Below, piece by piece: positions 8,521 to 17,429 of a stretch of DNA of 64,000 nt (within the stretch, counting starts at the first letter, position 1; every line of letters begins with the position of its first letter). The notes beneath the pieces were generated by a model. It saw only the letters and a program-made list of their open reading frames with translations. It had not been told where the DNA came from and did no database searches. This DNA is from Sphingopyxis sp. DBS4 (GTDB taxonomy: Bacteria > Pseudomonadota > Alphaproteobacteria > Sphingomonadales > Sphingomonadaceae), in NCBI RefSeq assembly GCF_024628865.1, contig NZ_CP102384.1, positions 1,251,001 through 1,315,000 on the forward strand. Direction: 5' to 3'. Made by a program: the position numbers and the translations under genes.

Positions 8521-9389
8521 TGCAGGATTTCTCCGGCCGGGTGGCGGTCGTTACCGGCGGGGCGAGCGGCGTCGGCAAATGCCTGTGCGCCGACCTCGCT
8601 CGCGCCGGCGCCCATGTCGTCATAGCCGATATTGATCCCGCGCGGCTCGAAACGGTGCGCGCGGAAATCGATGCGCTGGGCGCGGGCGAAGTGCTCGCCA
8701 TCGCTTGCGACGTCACGAAGGAAGCGTCGGTGCGCGCGCTCGCCGATCAGGTGTTCGCACATTTCGGTACCGTGCACCTGCTCTTCAACAACGCCGGGGT
8801 CGGGCTGGGCGAAGCGCAGCGCAAGATATGGACCCTGCCGCTCAGTGACTGGCGCTGGGGGATCGACGTCAATGTCCTCGGCGTCGTTCACGGCATCGCC
8901 GCGTTCGTGCCGCGGATGATCGAGGCGGGCGAGGAAGGGGTGGTGATCAACACCAGCTCGACCAACGGCGGCCTGCGCTCGCTTCCGAATACACCGATCT
9001 ATGCCGCAACCAAGGCCTCGGTCACCAGCATCTCCGAAGTGTTGCACCAGCAGCTCCTGCGCGAGGGCGGAAAGCTGCGCGCTGCGGTCCTCTTCCCCGG
9101 CCCGCATACGGTCAACACCGCGATCATGGCCTCGGGCGAGGTGCGCCCGGCGGATTATGTCGAGAATGAAGCGCAGACGAAGGTCGCCTATCGCACGATG
9201 GAGGATCTGGTCCGCACGACGGGGCTGAAACTCAAGCTGACCGAACCCGCGGAGGTTTCGGCCTTCGCGCTGGACGGCGTGCGTGCGGGGCGCTTCTGGC
9301 TGCTGCCGGAGAGCGAGGAGAATGATGTGCTGATCGCGGCGCGCACCGAACAGATATTGGCGCGGCGGGATCCGCCTTCGGCATGGTGA
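8520..9389 (+). CDS. short-chain dehydrogenase/reductase
   Basis: 289 residues from the ATG at 8520, which overlaps the preceding stop (TGATG); an in-frame upstream ATG at 8439 lies inside the decarboxylase-like gene and is rejected. Cofactor motif TGGASGVG at residues 12-19, NNAG about residue 92, catalytic Ser in NTSS and YAATK as the YxxxK motif. The C-terminal extension of about 50 residues is longer than in classical SDRs of 250 residues. Likely oxidises or reduces a hydroxyl/keto group on the substrate of the neighbouring Rieske enzyme. Confidence 0.88.
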   Translation: MQDFSGRVAVVTGGASGVGKCLCADLARAGAHVVIADIDPARLETVRAEIDALGAGEVLAIACDVTKEASVRALADQVFAHFGTVHLLFNNAGVGLGEAQRKIWTLPLSDWRWGIDVNVLGVVHGIAAFVPRMIEAGEEGVVINTSSTNGGLRSLPNTPIYAATKASVTSISEVLHQQLLREGGKLRAAVLFPGPHTVNTAIMASGEVRPADYVENEAQTKVAYRTMEDLVRTTGLKLKLTEPAEVSAFALDGVRAGRFWLLPESEENDVLIAARTEQILARRDPPSAW

Positions 9390-10726
9390 GCGCGGCGGCG
9401 TCCGCGTCTGCCGCTCCGGAGGTGGAGGCCTCTCCATCTCGCGGCGTCTATCGCTGGCTCGTCGTCGCGATCCTCTTCGCCGGCTATTGCTTCAGTGCGA
9501 TCGATGCGCGCGTGTTGACGCTGATGGTCGAACCGATCCAGCAGGATCTCGGCCTCAGCGATTTTGAGATCAGCCTGCTGCAGGGTTTCGCTTTCTCGCT
9601 GCTCTACAGCGTCGCCGCGCTGCCGATCGGGCGCTTCGTCGACCGCACGAAACGGCGGGCGACGCTGATCGTCTGGGGGGTACTCTTCTGGTCCCTGATG
9701 ACCGCGACATGCGGTTTCACGAGCAGTTTCATCGGCCTCTTCCTCGCGCGCGTCGGGGTCGGGGTCGGCGAGGCGACGCTCAGCCCCACCGCCTATTCGC
9801 TGATCAGCGACTATTTCGAGCGCCGCCGCCGAGCATTGGCGATCAGCTTCTATGCGATCGGCTATCCGATCGGCGGCGGGCTCGCGCTGCTGTTCGGCGG
9901 CTGGTTGCTCGGCCATTTCACCGGGACGGGGGGATGGACGCTGCCGGTCCTCGGCACCTTCGCACCGTGGCAGGCGGTTTTCCTCTGCGCGGCGGCGCCG
10001 GGACTCGTCGTCGCCGCGCTGATGATGACGATCCGCGAACCCGCGCGGCAGGAACTGGCCGCCGACCTCTCGGCAAAGAGCAGCCTGCGCGAAGGCTTTG
10101 CCTACATTGCCGAGCGTTGGGCGCTCTTCGGATCGCTGATCGGCTCGCTCAGCCTGATTGCGCTGCTCGCGATCGGCACCGCGCTGTGGTTCCCGACCTT
10201 CCTCATTCGCAGCTATGGGATGACCCCGGCCGAGGTCGGCCTCTCCTACGGGTTGGTAATGCTCGTCTGCGGCACCGTCGGGACCTTGTCGGGCGGCTGG
10301 CTTGCCGGCCGGTTGATGCAGAGCGGGCGTGCGGACGCGAATATGCGTGTCGTGCTGATCGCCACCGTGCTGAAGGGGCTGCCGATCATCGTCGCTCCCC
10401 TGATGCCGACGGCCTTCCTGTCGCTGACGATGATGGCGATCGGCACCCTGATCGGTCAGGCGTCGCAGGGCGTGATGCTGACCGCGATCCAGGATGTGAC
10501 GCCGAACCAGCTCCGCGGTCAGGTCACCGCCATCTCGCTCCTCTTCGTCAACCTGATCGGGATGGGTCTCGGTGCGAGCGTTATCGCCGCGATCACCGAT
10601 TTCGGCTTCGGCGATCAGGCCGCGCTCGGCTATTCGATCGCGATTGCCGGCGCCGCCGTGCTGCCGCTCATCATCGCGCTGTTGCTGGTGGCGCTGCCGC
10701 ACTACCGGCGCGCGGTTGAAGGCTGA
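9383..10726 (+). CDS. MFS transporter, spinster-like
   Basis: 447 residues, about 12 transmembrane helices. The start overlaps the SDR stop by seven bases, so it is the last gene of the Rieske operon. Motifs typical of the family are PIGRFVDRTKRR between helices 2 and 3 and LARVGVGVGEATLSP in helix 4. Spinster-like MFS proteins of sphingomonads are often found in catabolic clusters as importers of organic acids or lipids; substrate unknown. Its 3' end overlaps the convergent GlcG-like gene by 25 bases. Confidence 0.88.
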   Translation: MVSAAASASAAPEVEASPSRGVYRWLVVAILFAGYCFSAIDARVLTLMVEPIQQDLGLSDFEISLLQGFAFSLLYSVAALPIGRFVDRTKRRATLIVWGVLFWSLMTATCGFTSSFIGLFLARVGVGVGEATLSPTAYSLISDYFERRRRALAISFYAIGYPIGGGLALLFGGWLLGHFTGTGGWTLPVLGTFAPWQAVFLCAAAPGLVVAALMMTIREPARQELAADLSAKSSLREGFAYIAERWALFGSLIGSLSLIALLAIGTALWFPTFLIRSYGMTPAEVGLSYGLVMLVCGTVGTLSGGWLAGRLMQSGRADANMRVVLIATVLKGLPIIVAPLMPTAFLSLTMMAIGTLIGQASQGVMLTAIQDVTPNQLRGQVTAISLLFVNLIGMGLGASVIAAITDFGFGDQAALGYSIAIAGAAVLPLIIALLLVALPHYRRAVEG

Positions 10727-11160
10727 CCCTGGCTCTGCGCGGGGGTCAGTCCGGCAGCCGCGATCCCGGCAAGCGCGCACAGTTCGTCATTGTCGGAGGT
10801 GTCGCCGGTAACCCCCACCGCTCCGAGGATCAGGCCGGCGTCGTCGGCCACGATCACGCCGCCCGCGGCCGGCACCACGCCCTGCGGCGCGATCGGGCCG
10901 AGCGACGCGATGAAAGCGGGACGCTCGGCCGCCATCTCGCCGATCCTGCGTGACGAAACGCCGAGGCCGAGCGCGCCGCCGGCCTTCGCAGACGCGATCT
11001 GGACACGCAATGTCGTGGCGCCGTCCTGCCGCTGAAAGGCCAGAAGATGACCGCCCGGATCGAGCACTGCGATCGCGAGGGGCTGAAGGCCAAGCTCGCG
11101 GCCCTTTGCCAGACCCGCGGCGATAATGGCATTGGCTTGATCGAGCGTGATCGCAGTCAA
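10702..11160 (-). CDS. GlcG/HbpS family heme-binding-like protein
   Basis: 152 residues (PF03928 fold). The TTG start at 11160 is preferred because AAGGA lies about nine bases upstream and the protein then begins MTAITLDQANAI, as GlcG homologues do; an ATG at 11190 would add ten residues. Family features: ALAKGRELGLQPLAIAVLD-like beginning, GAVGVTGDTSDNDELCALAGI near the end. Members bind small ligands or heme and often accompany catabolic genes, but function is poorly defined. The 3' end overlaps the convergent MFS gene by 25 bases; it is divergent from the flavin monooxygenase gene. Confidence 0.75.
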   Translation of the reverse strand: MTAITLDQANAIIAAGLAKGRELGLQPLAIAVLDPGGHLLAFQRQDGATTLRVQIASAKAGGALGLGVSSRRIGEMAAERPAFIASLGPIAPQGVVPAAGGVIVADDAGLILGAVGVTGDTSDNDELCALAGIAAAGLTPAQSQGQPSTARR

Positions 11161-11370
11161 TCTGGATTTCCTTCGAGCTGAGCGGGGCATGATAGGGGGC
11201 AACCTCGCGGACGAACGGTGGAACCGGTCTTTCCTGGCCCCATTCGCGGGTTTTTTGCTGTCACGCCCATAGAGGGAGAATGCCGGCACGAAATCGTCCG
11301 TTTGAGTGATGTCGGGTCCGTGGCGGCCGCATAGGGGAGAGTATCGAAACAGGCAGATGGAGTGGATAAG

Positions 11371-12849
11371 GTGCAGCGCAATCTGGATTTGCGATATGTC
11401 GTCATCGGCGCGGGCATGTCGGGGATATTGGCGAGCATCAGGCTGCGCGAGGCGGGCTATCGGCACGTCACCTTGCTCGAAAAGGCGCATACGATCGGCG
11501 GCACCTGGCGCGAGAACCGCTATCCGGGGCTCAACTGCGACGTTCCCGCGCACGCCTACACCTACAGTTTTGCGCCCAATGCCGAATGGAGCAGTTATCT
11601 GGCGCCCGGCCCGGAAATCCAGGATTATTTCGAGGGCGTGACCGACCGCTATGGCCTCCGCGAAATCGCGCATTTCGGGCAGGAGGTCGATAGCTGCACC
11701 TATCGGGGCGGCATCTGGACCGTCACCACCAAAGCGGGCATGACCATCGAGGCCGATGTGGTAATCACCGCGACCGGCGTCCTCCATCACCCGCGCATGC
11801 CCGAGATCGAGGGGCTGGACAGCTTTGCCGGCACGGTCGCGCACAGCGCGCGCTGGGACGAATCGACCCCGATCGACGGTCGGCGCGTCGGCGTGGTGGG
11901 TAGCGGATCGACCGGCGTCCAGCTCGTCTCGGCGCTCGCCGGGCGCGCGGCCAAGCTCGGCCATTTCCAGCGTTCGCCGCAATGGATCATGCCGATGCCG
12001 AATACGCCTTATACGGAGGAGGAGCGCGAAGCTTTCCGCCGCGACCCGGCGTTGATCGACGCGGTGCGCTACGACCCCGAATATCAGGCGAACGTGCTGC
12101 GTTTCACAGCGGGTATCATCAAGCCCGACAGCGAAGAGATGCACATCATCGAGACGATCGTGCGCGACAATCTGGAGCAAAGCGTTGCCGATCCGGTGCT
12201 GCGCGAACGGCTGCGCCCCAATTACCGCGCGGCGTGCAAACGGCTGATCTTCTCGCCCGACTATTATCAGGTCGTCCAGCAGCATGACGTCGATATCGTG
12301 ATCGAGGGGATCGAACGCGTGGAGCCGCAGGGTATCCGCACCAGCGACGGGGTGCTCCACGAGCTCGACCTCATCATCCTCGCGACGGGTTTTCATGCCG
12401 ATCGCTTCATCCGCCCGGCGGTGGTGACGGGGCGCGGCGGCGCATCGCTCGACGAGATGTGGCGCGACCATGCGACCGCCTACAATGCAATCTCGCTCCC
12501 CGATTTCCCCAACTTCTTCTTCCTGAACGGGCCGACGGGGCCGGTCGGCAATTTCTCGCTGATCGACGTGGCCGAACGCCAGTGGGGCTATATCGAGCAG
12601 CTTCTCGACAAGGTGGCGACCGGCGAATGCGCCGAAATCTCCGTCACGCAGGATGCAATGGCAGGTTACGACCGGGCGCGCACCGAGGCCGCGAAGGGCA
12701 CGATCTTCGCATCGGGCTGCTCAAGCTGGTACCTGGGCAAGGATGGCGTCCCGATGACCTGGCCGTGGAGCTACGGTCATTTCGCCGAGGTGATGGCGAA
12801 GCCCGACTTCGCCGATTTCGAGATGATGGGCGCGCAGGTTCAAGCCTGA
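11371..12849 (+). CDS. flavin-containing / Baeyer-Villiger-type monooxygenase
   Basis: 492 residues from GTG 11371, eight bases after GGAG; GTG 11362 in the same frame is an alternative. FAD-binding GAGMSG near residue 13, GGTWRENRYPGL, the Baeyer-Villiger fingerprint FAGTVAHSARWD (FxGxxxHxxxW/D), and a second Rossmann motif GSGSTG for NADPH. Such enzymes insert oxygen next to a ketone, for example at C17 or in side-chain ketones of steroids, or N/S-oxygenate. It stands alone between the divergent GlcG gene and a long hairpin repeat. Steroid action is inferred only from context. Confidence 0.87.
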   Translation: MQRNLDLRYVVIGAGMSGILASIRLREAGYRHVTLLEKAHTIGGTWRENRYPGLNCDVPAHAYTYSFAPNAEWSSYLAPGPEIQDYFEGVTDRYGLREIAHFGQEVDSCTYRGGIWTVTTKAGMTIEADVVITATGVLHHPRMPEIEGLDSFAGTVAHSARWDESTPIDGRRVGVVGSGSTGVQLVSALAGRAAKLGHFQRSPQWIMPMPNTPYTEEEREAFRRDPALIDAVRYDPEYQANVLRFTAGIIKPDSEEMHIIETIVRDNLEQSVADPVLRERLRPNYRAACKRLIFSPDYYQVVQQHDVDIVIEGIERVEPQGIRTSDGVLHELDLIILATGFHADRFIRPAVVTGRGGASLDEMWRDHATAYNAISLPDFPNFFFLNGPTGPVGNFSLIDVAERQWGYIEQLLDKVATGECAEISVTQDAMAGYDRARTEAAKGTIFASGCSSWYLGKDGVPMTWPWSYGHFAEVMAKPDFADFEMMGAQVQA

Positions 12850-12887
12850 GCGCGGCGCGCGCCTCGGTCAAGATCAACCCCTATTGC

Positions 12888-12963
12888 CGTCATTGCGAGC
12901 GAAGCGAAGCAATCCAGGGCGGTTTACGCCACTCTGGATTGCTTCGCTTCGCTCGCAATGACG
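12888..12963. repeat. 30-bp perfect inverted repeat between convergent genes
   Basis: Arms 12888-12917 and 12934-12963 are exact reverse complements with a 16-base spacer; the arm begins CGTCATTGCGAGCGAAGCG. It lies between the 3' ends of the monooxygenase and SDR genes, which converge. The same arm sequence is a widespread intergenic repeat in alphaproteobacterial genomes. A degenerate short relative is at 48525-48550. Likely a mobile-derived palindrome serving as a bidirectional terminator. Confidence 0.8.
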
Positions 12964-12985
12964 ATCCAAACTAGTGCCGCGCTGC

Positions 12986-13771
12986 CTATTGCCGCTGCGA
13001 CGAAATATTCCCGCCGTCGACCACCAGTTCGGCGGCGGTGATGTAGCTTGCCTCGTTCGACAGCAGGAAGCGCACGACGCGGCCGATCTCCGCTGGGTCG
13101 CCCATCCGCTCGAGCAGGATGCGCCGCTCGAACCAGCCTTCGGGCAGATTGTCGATCGCGGGCTGCATCATCGGTGTCTTGATCTGCCCCGGCGATACCG
13201 CATTGATGCGGATATTGTCGCGCGCCAGCCGGTCGGCGAGCGCGCGGACCAGCGACAGCATCCCGCCCTTCGCGGCGCTGTAGATCGGGTTCACCGCATT
13301 GCCTAGCGTCGCGTTGATCGAGGCGATTCCGACCACCGCCGAGCCCGGATTGGCCGCGAAATCGGCATAAAGCTGCTGGGTGAGCAGTGCTAGCGGGCGG
13401 AGGTGGGTGTTGATCCCCATGTCCCAGCTTTGCGGGGTGATGCCCTCCAGCGAACCCGTATCGACGATCCCCGCCGCATGGACGAGGCCGCCGAGCGGGC
13501 CGAGCGCGGCGCGGCTCGCGTCGATCGCTGCGGCATAGGCGGCGATATCGGTGAGGTCGATCGCGATCGGCAGCGCCTTGACCCCGAAGCGGGCGACGAT
13601 CGCGTCCGCCTGCGCCGATGCCTTGCCGCCGTCGATATCCCACAGCGCGACGTTGCGCCCCACCGCCGCAAGCGCCTCGGCCGACGCGAGCCCGATGCCT
13701 GACGCGCCGCCGGTGACGATCACCGCGGTGCCGGGGGCGCCGAGCGTGGGGGAAAGCTGATCCTGGTCCAT
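12986..13771 (-). CDS. short-chain dehydrogenase/reductase
   Basis: 261 residues from the ATG at 13771, with GGAGAA eight bases upstream. TGGASGIG cofactor motif at about residue 20, HAAG in place of NNAG, catalytic Ser in GIASINA and YSAAK as YxxxK; the end AAELVVDGG is typical of classical SDRs, close to 3-alpha/7-alpha-hydroxysteroid-dehydrogenase-like enzymes. NAD(H) use is suggested by the Asp in ALWDIDGG at the end of the second strand. Divergent from another SDR gene at 13939. Substrate unproven; hydroxysteroid is likely from context. Confidence 0.85.
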   Translation of the reverse strand: MDQDQLSPTLGAPGTAVIVTGGASGIGLASAEALAAVGRNVALWDIDGGKASAQADAIVARFGVKALPIAIDLTDIAAYAAAIDASRAALGPLGGLVHAAGIVDTGSLEGITPQSWDMGINTHLRPLALLTQQLYADFAANPGSAVVGIASINATLGNAVNPIYSAAKGGMLSLVRALADRLARDNIRINAVSPGQIKTPMMQPAIDNLPEGWFERRILLERMGDPAEIGRVVRFLLSNEASYITAAELVVDGGNISSQRQ

Positions 13772-13887
13772 CGAACCGATTCTCCAAAGTGCGAAAGGAT
13801 GTCGCCATCCTGTCACGCATTTACGATCGATAAGGAAGAGGAAATCCGTGCTTTGCGGAAATTTGCATGGATTTTTGTGACTAATAT

Positions 13888-13915
13888 CGTAGAATATGGG
13901 CGGCAACGCTACGCA
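13888..13915. promoter_or_regulatory. AT-rich divergent promoter with CGTAGA / CTACGCA arms
   Basis: CGTAGA (13888-13893) and CTACGCA (13909-13915) form an inverted pair in the 167-base spacer between the SDR at 13771 (leftward) and the SDR at 13939 (rightward). The arms match the TTGCGTA/TACGCAA element found before several other units in this window. Regulator unknown. Confidence 0.4.
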
Positions 13916-13938
13916 AATGATCAATCTGGGAGTGGATA

Positions 13939-14811
13939 ATGACGAATCCGGCTATTGCGGTTGTGACGGGTGCCAGCCGCGGCGCCGGCAAGGGCATCGC
14001 GATCGGGCTCGGCGAAAAGGGGATGACGGTATTCGTCACCGGACGCAGTGTCGAGCACAGCGATGCGGTGGGTTGGGACGGCAAGCCGCTCGCGGGGACG
14101 ATCCACGAGACCGCGGCGGCGGTGACCGCGGCGGGGGGCAGGGGAATCGCGGTCGCCTGCGACCACGCCGACGACGCCCAGATCGCCGCGTTGTTCGATC
14201 GGGTCCGCGCCGAGGCGGGGCGGCTCGACATCCTCGTCAACAACGCGACCCATATCCATCATCAGCTGATCGAGCAGGCGCCCTTCTGGGAAAAGGAACT
14301 GGCGATGGTGGGGATCATCGATGTCGGGCTGCGCTCGGCCTATGTCGGGAGCTGGCATGCGGCGAAGATGATGGTCGAACAGGGTTCGGGGCTGGTCGCC
14401 TTCACCTCCTCCTTCGGCGCGAGCTGCTATATGCACGGGCCCGCCTATGGCGCGCAGAAGGCCGGGGTCGACAAGCTGGCGCACGACATGGCGTTCGATT
14501 TCAGGCCGCACGGGGTGCGCGCCGTGTCGATCTGGCTGGGACCGCAGATCACCGAGCGCGCACTGAACGCCGCCGAGGTCCACAAGGAGCAATATGAGGG
14601 CTTCATGGCGATGGCCGAGATGCCGCAGTTCACGGGGCATATCATCCATGCGATCGCCAACGACCCGGAGGGCGACGAACTGTCGGGCCGCACGCTGATC
14701 GGGGCCGAGATCGCCGGGCGCTATGGCATCACCGACCGCGGCCGGACGCCGCCGTCGCACCGCGAGATGCTGGGCAGCCCGCCCGAACCCAATCCGGCGG
14801 TGGTGTACTGA
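13939..14811 (+). CDS. short-chain dehydrogenase/reductase, DHRS1-like
   Basis: 290 residues. TGASRGAGKG cofactor motif at residues 10-19, NNATH about residue 100, YGAQK as YxxxK. The stretch VTGRSVEHSDAVGWDG-like after the second strand and the long C-terminal tail are characters of the DHRS1 branch, whose human member reduces steroids and xenobiotics. GGGAG at 13928-13932 precedes the ATG. Stand-alone gene divergent from another SDR and convergent with the flavoprotein gene at 14926. Confidence 0.85.
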   Translation: MTNPAIAVVTGASRGAGKGIAIGLGEKGMTVFVTGRSVEHSDAVGWDGKPLAGTIHETAAAVTAAGGRGIAVACDHADDAQIAALFDRVRAEAGRLDILVNNATHIHHQLIEQAPFWEKELAMVGIIDVGLRSAYVGSWHAAKMMVEQGSGLVAFTSSFGASCYMHGPAYGAQKAGVDKLAHDMAFDFRPHGVRAVSIWLGPQITERALNAAEVHKEQYEGFMAMAEMPQFTGHIIHAIANDPEGDELSGRTLIGAEIAGRYGITDRGRTPPSHREMLGSPPEPNPAVVY

Positions 14812-14836
14812 ACTGCCGAATAAGAAAAACCATGTG

Positions 14837-14915
14837 CTCCCGCGAAGGCGGGAGCCCATCACCGGTCGGTGCAAGATGGAATCGATCGGAGGTGGGTCCC
14901 CGCCTTCGCGGGGAC
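14837..14915. repeat. paired hairpin repeat between convergent genes
   Basis: Two small stem-loops face each other: CTCCCGC-GAAG-GCGGGAG (14837-14854) and GTCCCCGC-CTTC-GCGGGGAC (14896-14915). Together they form a degenerate larger inverted element between the 3' ends of the SDR at 13939 and the flavoprotein at 14926. Likely the same kind of intergenic palindrome as at 12888 and 26741. Confidence 0.6.
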
Positions 14916-14925
14916 GCGCTGTGTT

Positions 14926-16389
14926 TCAACCCGCCGCTGCGTTCTTCCCCGCCATACGGCCGAAGAAAGTGCAGTCAGCGAGGCTCAGCCCCGAGCTATA
15001 GCCATGCCCCCAGCGCGGCAGGCCCGACGTCGCGCGGCCGGCGGCATAGAGGCCGGGGATGGGATCGCCCGCGCGGCCCAGCACTTCGCCCGACGGCCGC
15101 GTGGCGAGGCCGCCCAGCGTGAAGAAGGAAAAGAAGCTGGTGCCGACATTTAGTTCGAGCGCCGCGAACGGGCCTTCGTCCAGCACTTTCAGCCACTCGG
15201 GCGCCTTGCGGAACATGGGGTCGCGCCCCTCGGCCGCATAGCGGTTGAAGGTGCGTACGGTGGCCGCCAGCGTCTCCTTGGGCATTCCCAGTTCGCGCTC
15301 GATCTCTTCCCAACTGTCGCCGACCGCCGCGATCTCGATCCGCGCGATGTCGAGCGGGCGGGCGAAGATGGCATTGTCGACGAGCAGATAGACGCGGTCC
15401 TCCGGCTGGTCGAGCATCGTCCGGCTGACCCGGCCGTGATAGCAATCCTCGTTGATGAAGCGCTGCCCGTGCGTGTTGACGAAAATGCCTTTCACCAGGC
15501 TTTCGGGCATGATCCACGGACAGGTGGTGAAAAACTCGTCCATATGGATCGCATCGCCGCCGACGCCCATGCCCATCAGGATTCCCGAGCCATTGTCCTG
15601 CTCGCCGATCGGATCGGTGAGGCGCAGCGTCTGCGGCGCGTAGCGACGCAGCATGTCGCGGTTCATGCAGAAACCGCCGGTCGCGAGCACGACGCCCTTG
15701 CGCGCACGCACGAACCGCGGCTGTCCGTCGATGCGCACGACGAGGCCGGCGACGCGGCCCTCGCCATCGGCGACCAGCGACAGCACGCGCGCGTCGCAGC
15801 GCACATCGACGCCGAGCGCGCGGACGCGGGCTTCGAATATGTCCATCAGCTTGCGCCCGCCGCCCCAGCCCATCGATTGGATCGTGTGGCCGCGCGGCGC
15901 GGGCGTCGCGGCGTCGGAAAAGGGCCAGGCGGCCTCGCTGCCCGACCAGATCAGCGTGTCATCCTCGGCGGGCTCGATGATCTTGCCGGGCAGGAACGTC
16001 CCTTTATAGGGGACGCCCTGATCCTTGAGCCATTGATAATGGGTCAGGCTTTCGCGCGCATAGAGCGCGATCTTCGCCGCATCGGCGTCGGGTCCGCCCG
16101 CCATCGTCAGATAGGTTTCGAGCGCTTCGGTGCTGTCTTCGAACCCCGCCGCGCGCTGCGCGTCGGTGCCGCCGCCGCCGCCGAGATAGATTTCGCCGCC
16201 CGACAAGGCCGAGGCGCCGCCGCTGCCCGACGCCGCCTCGAACAATGTCACCGCGGCGCCGGCGCCCGCTGCCTCGATCGCGGCGCAGGCGCCCGCGGCA
16301 CCGAAGCCGACGATTGCGACGTCGGTTTCCTCATCCCACTGCTCGACCTGTTCGTGGGGAAAGGGGCGAGCGGTGGAGATGTGGTTCAT
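14926..16389 (-). CDS. FAD-dependent dehydrogenase, KstD/fumarate-reductase superfamily
   Basis: 487 residues from the ATG at 16389, whose ATGA overlaps the stop of hsaF. N-terminal FAD motif [21 protein letters not shown] (residues about 24-44), [27 protein letters not shown], and C-terminal [22 protein letters not shown]. It belongs with 3-ketosteroid dehydrogenases and flavocytochrome fumarate reductases but lacks the YPGxGxTLGPAMTFG signature of true KstD present at 23785. Possible roles are another ring dehydrogenation such as delta-4(5-alpha) or delta-6. It is the last gene of the hsaA-D-E-G-F operon. Confidence 0.85.
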   Translation of the reverse strand: MNHISTARPFPHEQVEQWDEETDVAIVGFGAAGACAAIEAAGAGAAVTLFEAASGSGGASALSGGEIYLGGGGGTDAQRAAGFEDSTEALETYLTMAGGPDADAAKIALYARESLTHYQWLKDQGVPYKGTFLPGKIIEPAEDDTLIWSGSEAAWPFSDAATPAPRGHTIQSMGWGGGRKLMDIFEARVRALGVDVRCDARVLSLVADGEGRVAGLVVRIDGQPRFVRARKGVVLATGGFCMNRDMLRRYAPQTLRLTDPIGEQDNGSGILMGMGVGGDAIHMDEFFTTCPWIMPESLVKGIFVNTHGQRFINEDCYHGRVSRTMLDQPEDRVYLLVDNAIFARPLDIARIEIAAVGDSWEEIERELGMPKETLAATVRTFNRYAAEGRDPMFRKAPEWLKVLDEGPFAALELNVGTSFFSFFTLGGLATRPSGEVLGRAGDPIPGLYAAGRATSGLPRWGHGYSSGLSLADCTFFGRMAGKNAAAG

Positions 16390-17429
16390 GCGGCGGTCTC
16401 TTGAGCCTTGAGCATGTCGAGCGCGACGTCGACGATCATATCCTCCTGTCCGCCGACCATCTTGCGGCGGCCGAGTTCGACGAGGATGGTGCGCGTATCG
16501 AGTCCGTAGGTTTCGGCGGCCTTTTCGGCGTGGCGCAGGAAGCTGGAATAGACCCCGGCGTAGCCCAGCGCGAGCGTCTCGCGGTCGACGCGGACCGGGC
16601 GGTCCTGGAGCGGGCGCACCAGATCCTCGGCGGCGTCCATCAGCATGTTGACGTCGCAGCCATGGTTCCAGCCCTTGCGGTCGGCGGCGGCGACGAACAC
16701 CTCCAGCGGGGCGTTGCCGGCGCCCGCGCCCATGCCGGTAAGGCTGGCGTCGATGCGCACTGCGCCGCATTGCGCCGCGACGATGCTGTTGGCGACCCCG
16801 AGCGACAGATTGTGGTGTGCGTGGATACCGCGCTGGGTTTCGGGCTTGAGTACCCTGTCATAGGCGTCGAGCCGCGCCTTCACTCCGTCCATGTCGAGCG
16901 CGCCGCCGCTGTCGGTCACATAGACGCATTCGGCGCCATAGCTTTCCATGAGCAGAGCCTGCTCAGCCAGCGCCTCGGGCTCGATCATATGGCTCATCAT
17001 CAGGAAGCCCGCGACGTCCATGCCGAGGTCGCGCGCGATGCCGATATGCTGCTTCGACACGTCGGCTTCGGTGCAATGCGTCGCGACGCGCACCGAGCGG
17101 ACGCCGAGGTCATAGGCGCGGCGTAGTTCCTCGACCGTGCCGACGCCGGGAAGGATCAGCGTGGTGAGGATCGATTTGGTCAACACGGAGGCGACGGCCT
17201 CCAGCCATTCCCAGTCGGTGTGCGCGCCGAAGCCATAGTTGAAGCTCGCGCCATTGAGGCCGTCGCCATGCGCGACCTCGATCGCGTCGACGCCGGCCTC
17301 GTCGAGCGCTTTCGCGATCGTCTGCACATGATCGATGCCGTACATGTGGCGGATCGCGTGCATCCCGTCGCGCAGTGTGACGTCCTGGATATAGAGCTTG
17401 TCGCCCGCCTCGACGTTGAACCGGCTCAT
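16386..17429 (-). CDS. hsaF: 4-hydroxy-2-oxovalerate aldolase
   Basis: 347 residues, full length for the BphI/MhpE/HsaF family. The N-terminal [13 protein letters not shown] carries the Arg, Asp and His of the active site; [12 protein letters not shown] is the usual later glycine-rich metal-site region. It cleaves 4-hydroxy-2-oxo acids to pyruvate and an aldehyde and channels the aldehyde to its partner dehydrogenase. The start overlaps the dehydrogenase stop by four bases, consistent with a stoichiometric HsaF-HsaG complex. In steroid degradation it handles the C5/C6 fragment released from rings A/B. Confidence 0.95.
   Translation of the reverse strand: MSRFNVEAGDKLYIQDVTLRDGMHAIRHMYGIDHVQTIAKALDEAGVDAIEVAHGDGLNGASFNYGFGAHTDWEWLEAVASVLTKSILTTLILPGVGTVEELRRAYDLGVRSVRVATHCTEADVSKQHIGIARDLGMDVAGFLMMSHMIEPEALAEQALLMESYGAECVYVTDSGGALDMDGVKARLDAYDRVLKPETQRGIHAHHNLSLGVANSIVAAQCGAVRIDASLTGMGAGAGNAPLEVFVAAADRKGWNHGCDVNMLMDAAEDLVRPLQDRPVRVDRETLALGYAGVYSSFLRHAEKAAETYGLDTRTILVELGRRKMVGGQEDMIVDVALDMLKAQETAA

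Noticed and set aside
10702..12471. GlcG-like protein extended to 589 residues
   Set aside because: The upstream part is antisense to the Baeyer-Villiger-type gene; only the last 152 residues show the GlcG fold.
12888..12963. Palindrome considered as insertion-sequence end or attachment site
   Set aside because: No transposase, integrase or target duplication nearby; the same repeat type is a common intergenic element in these bacteria.
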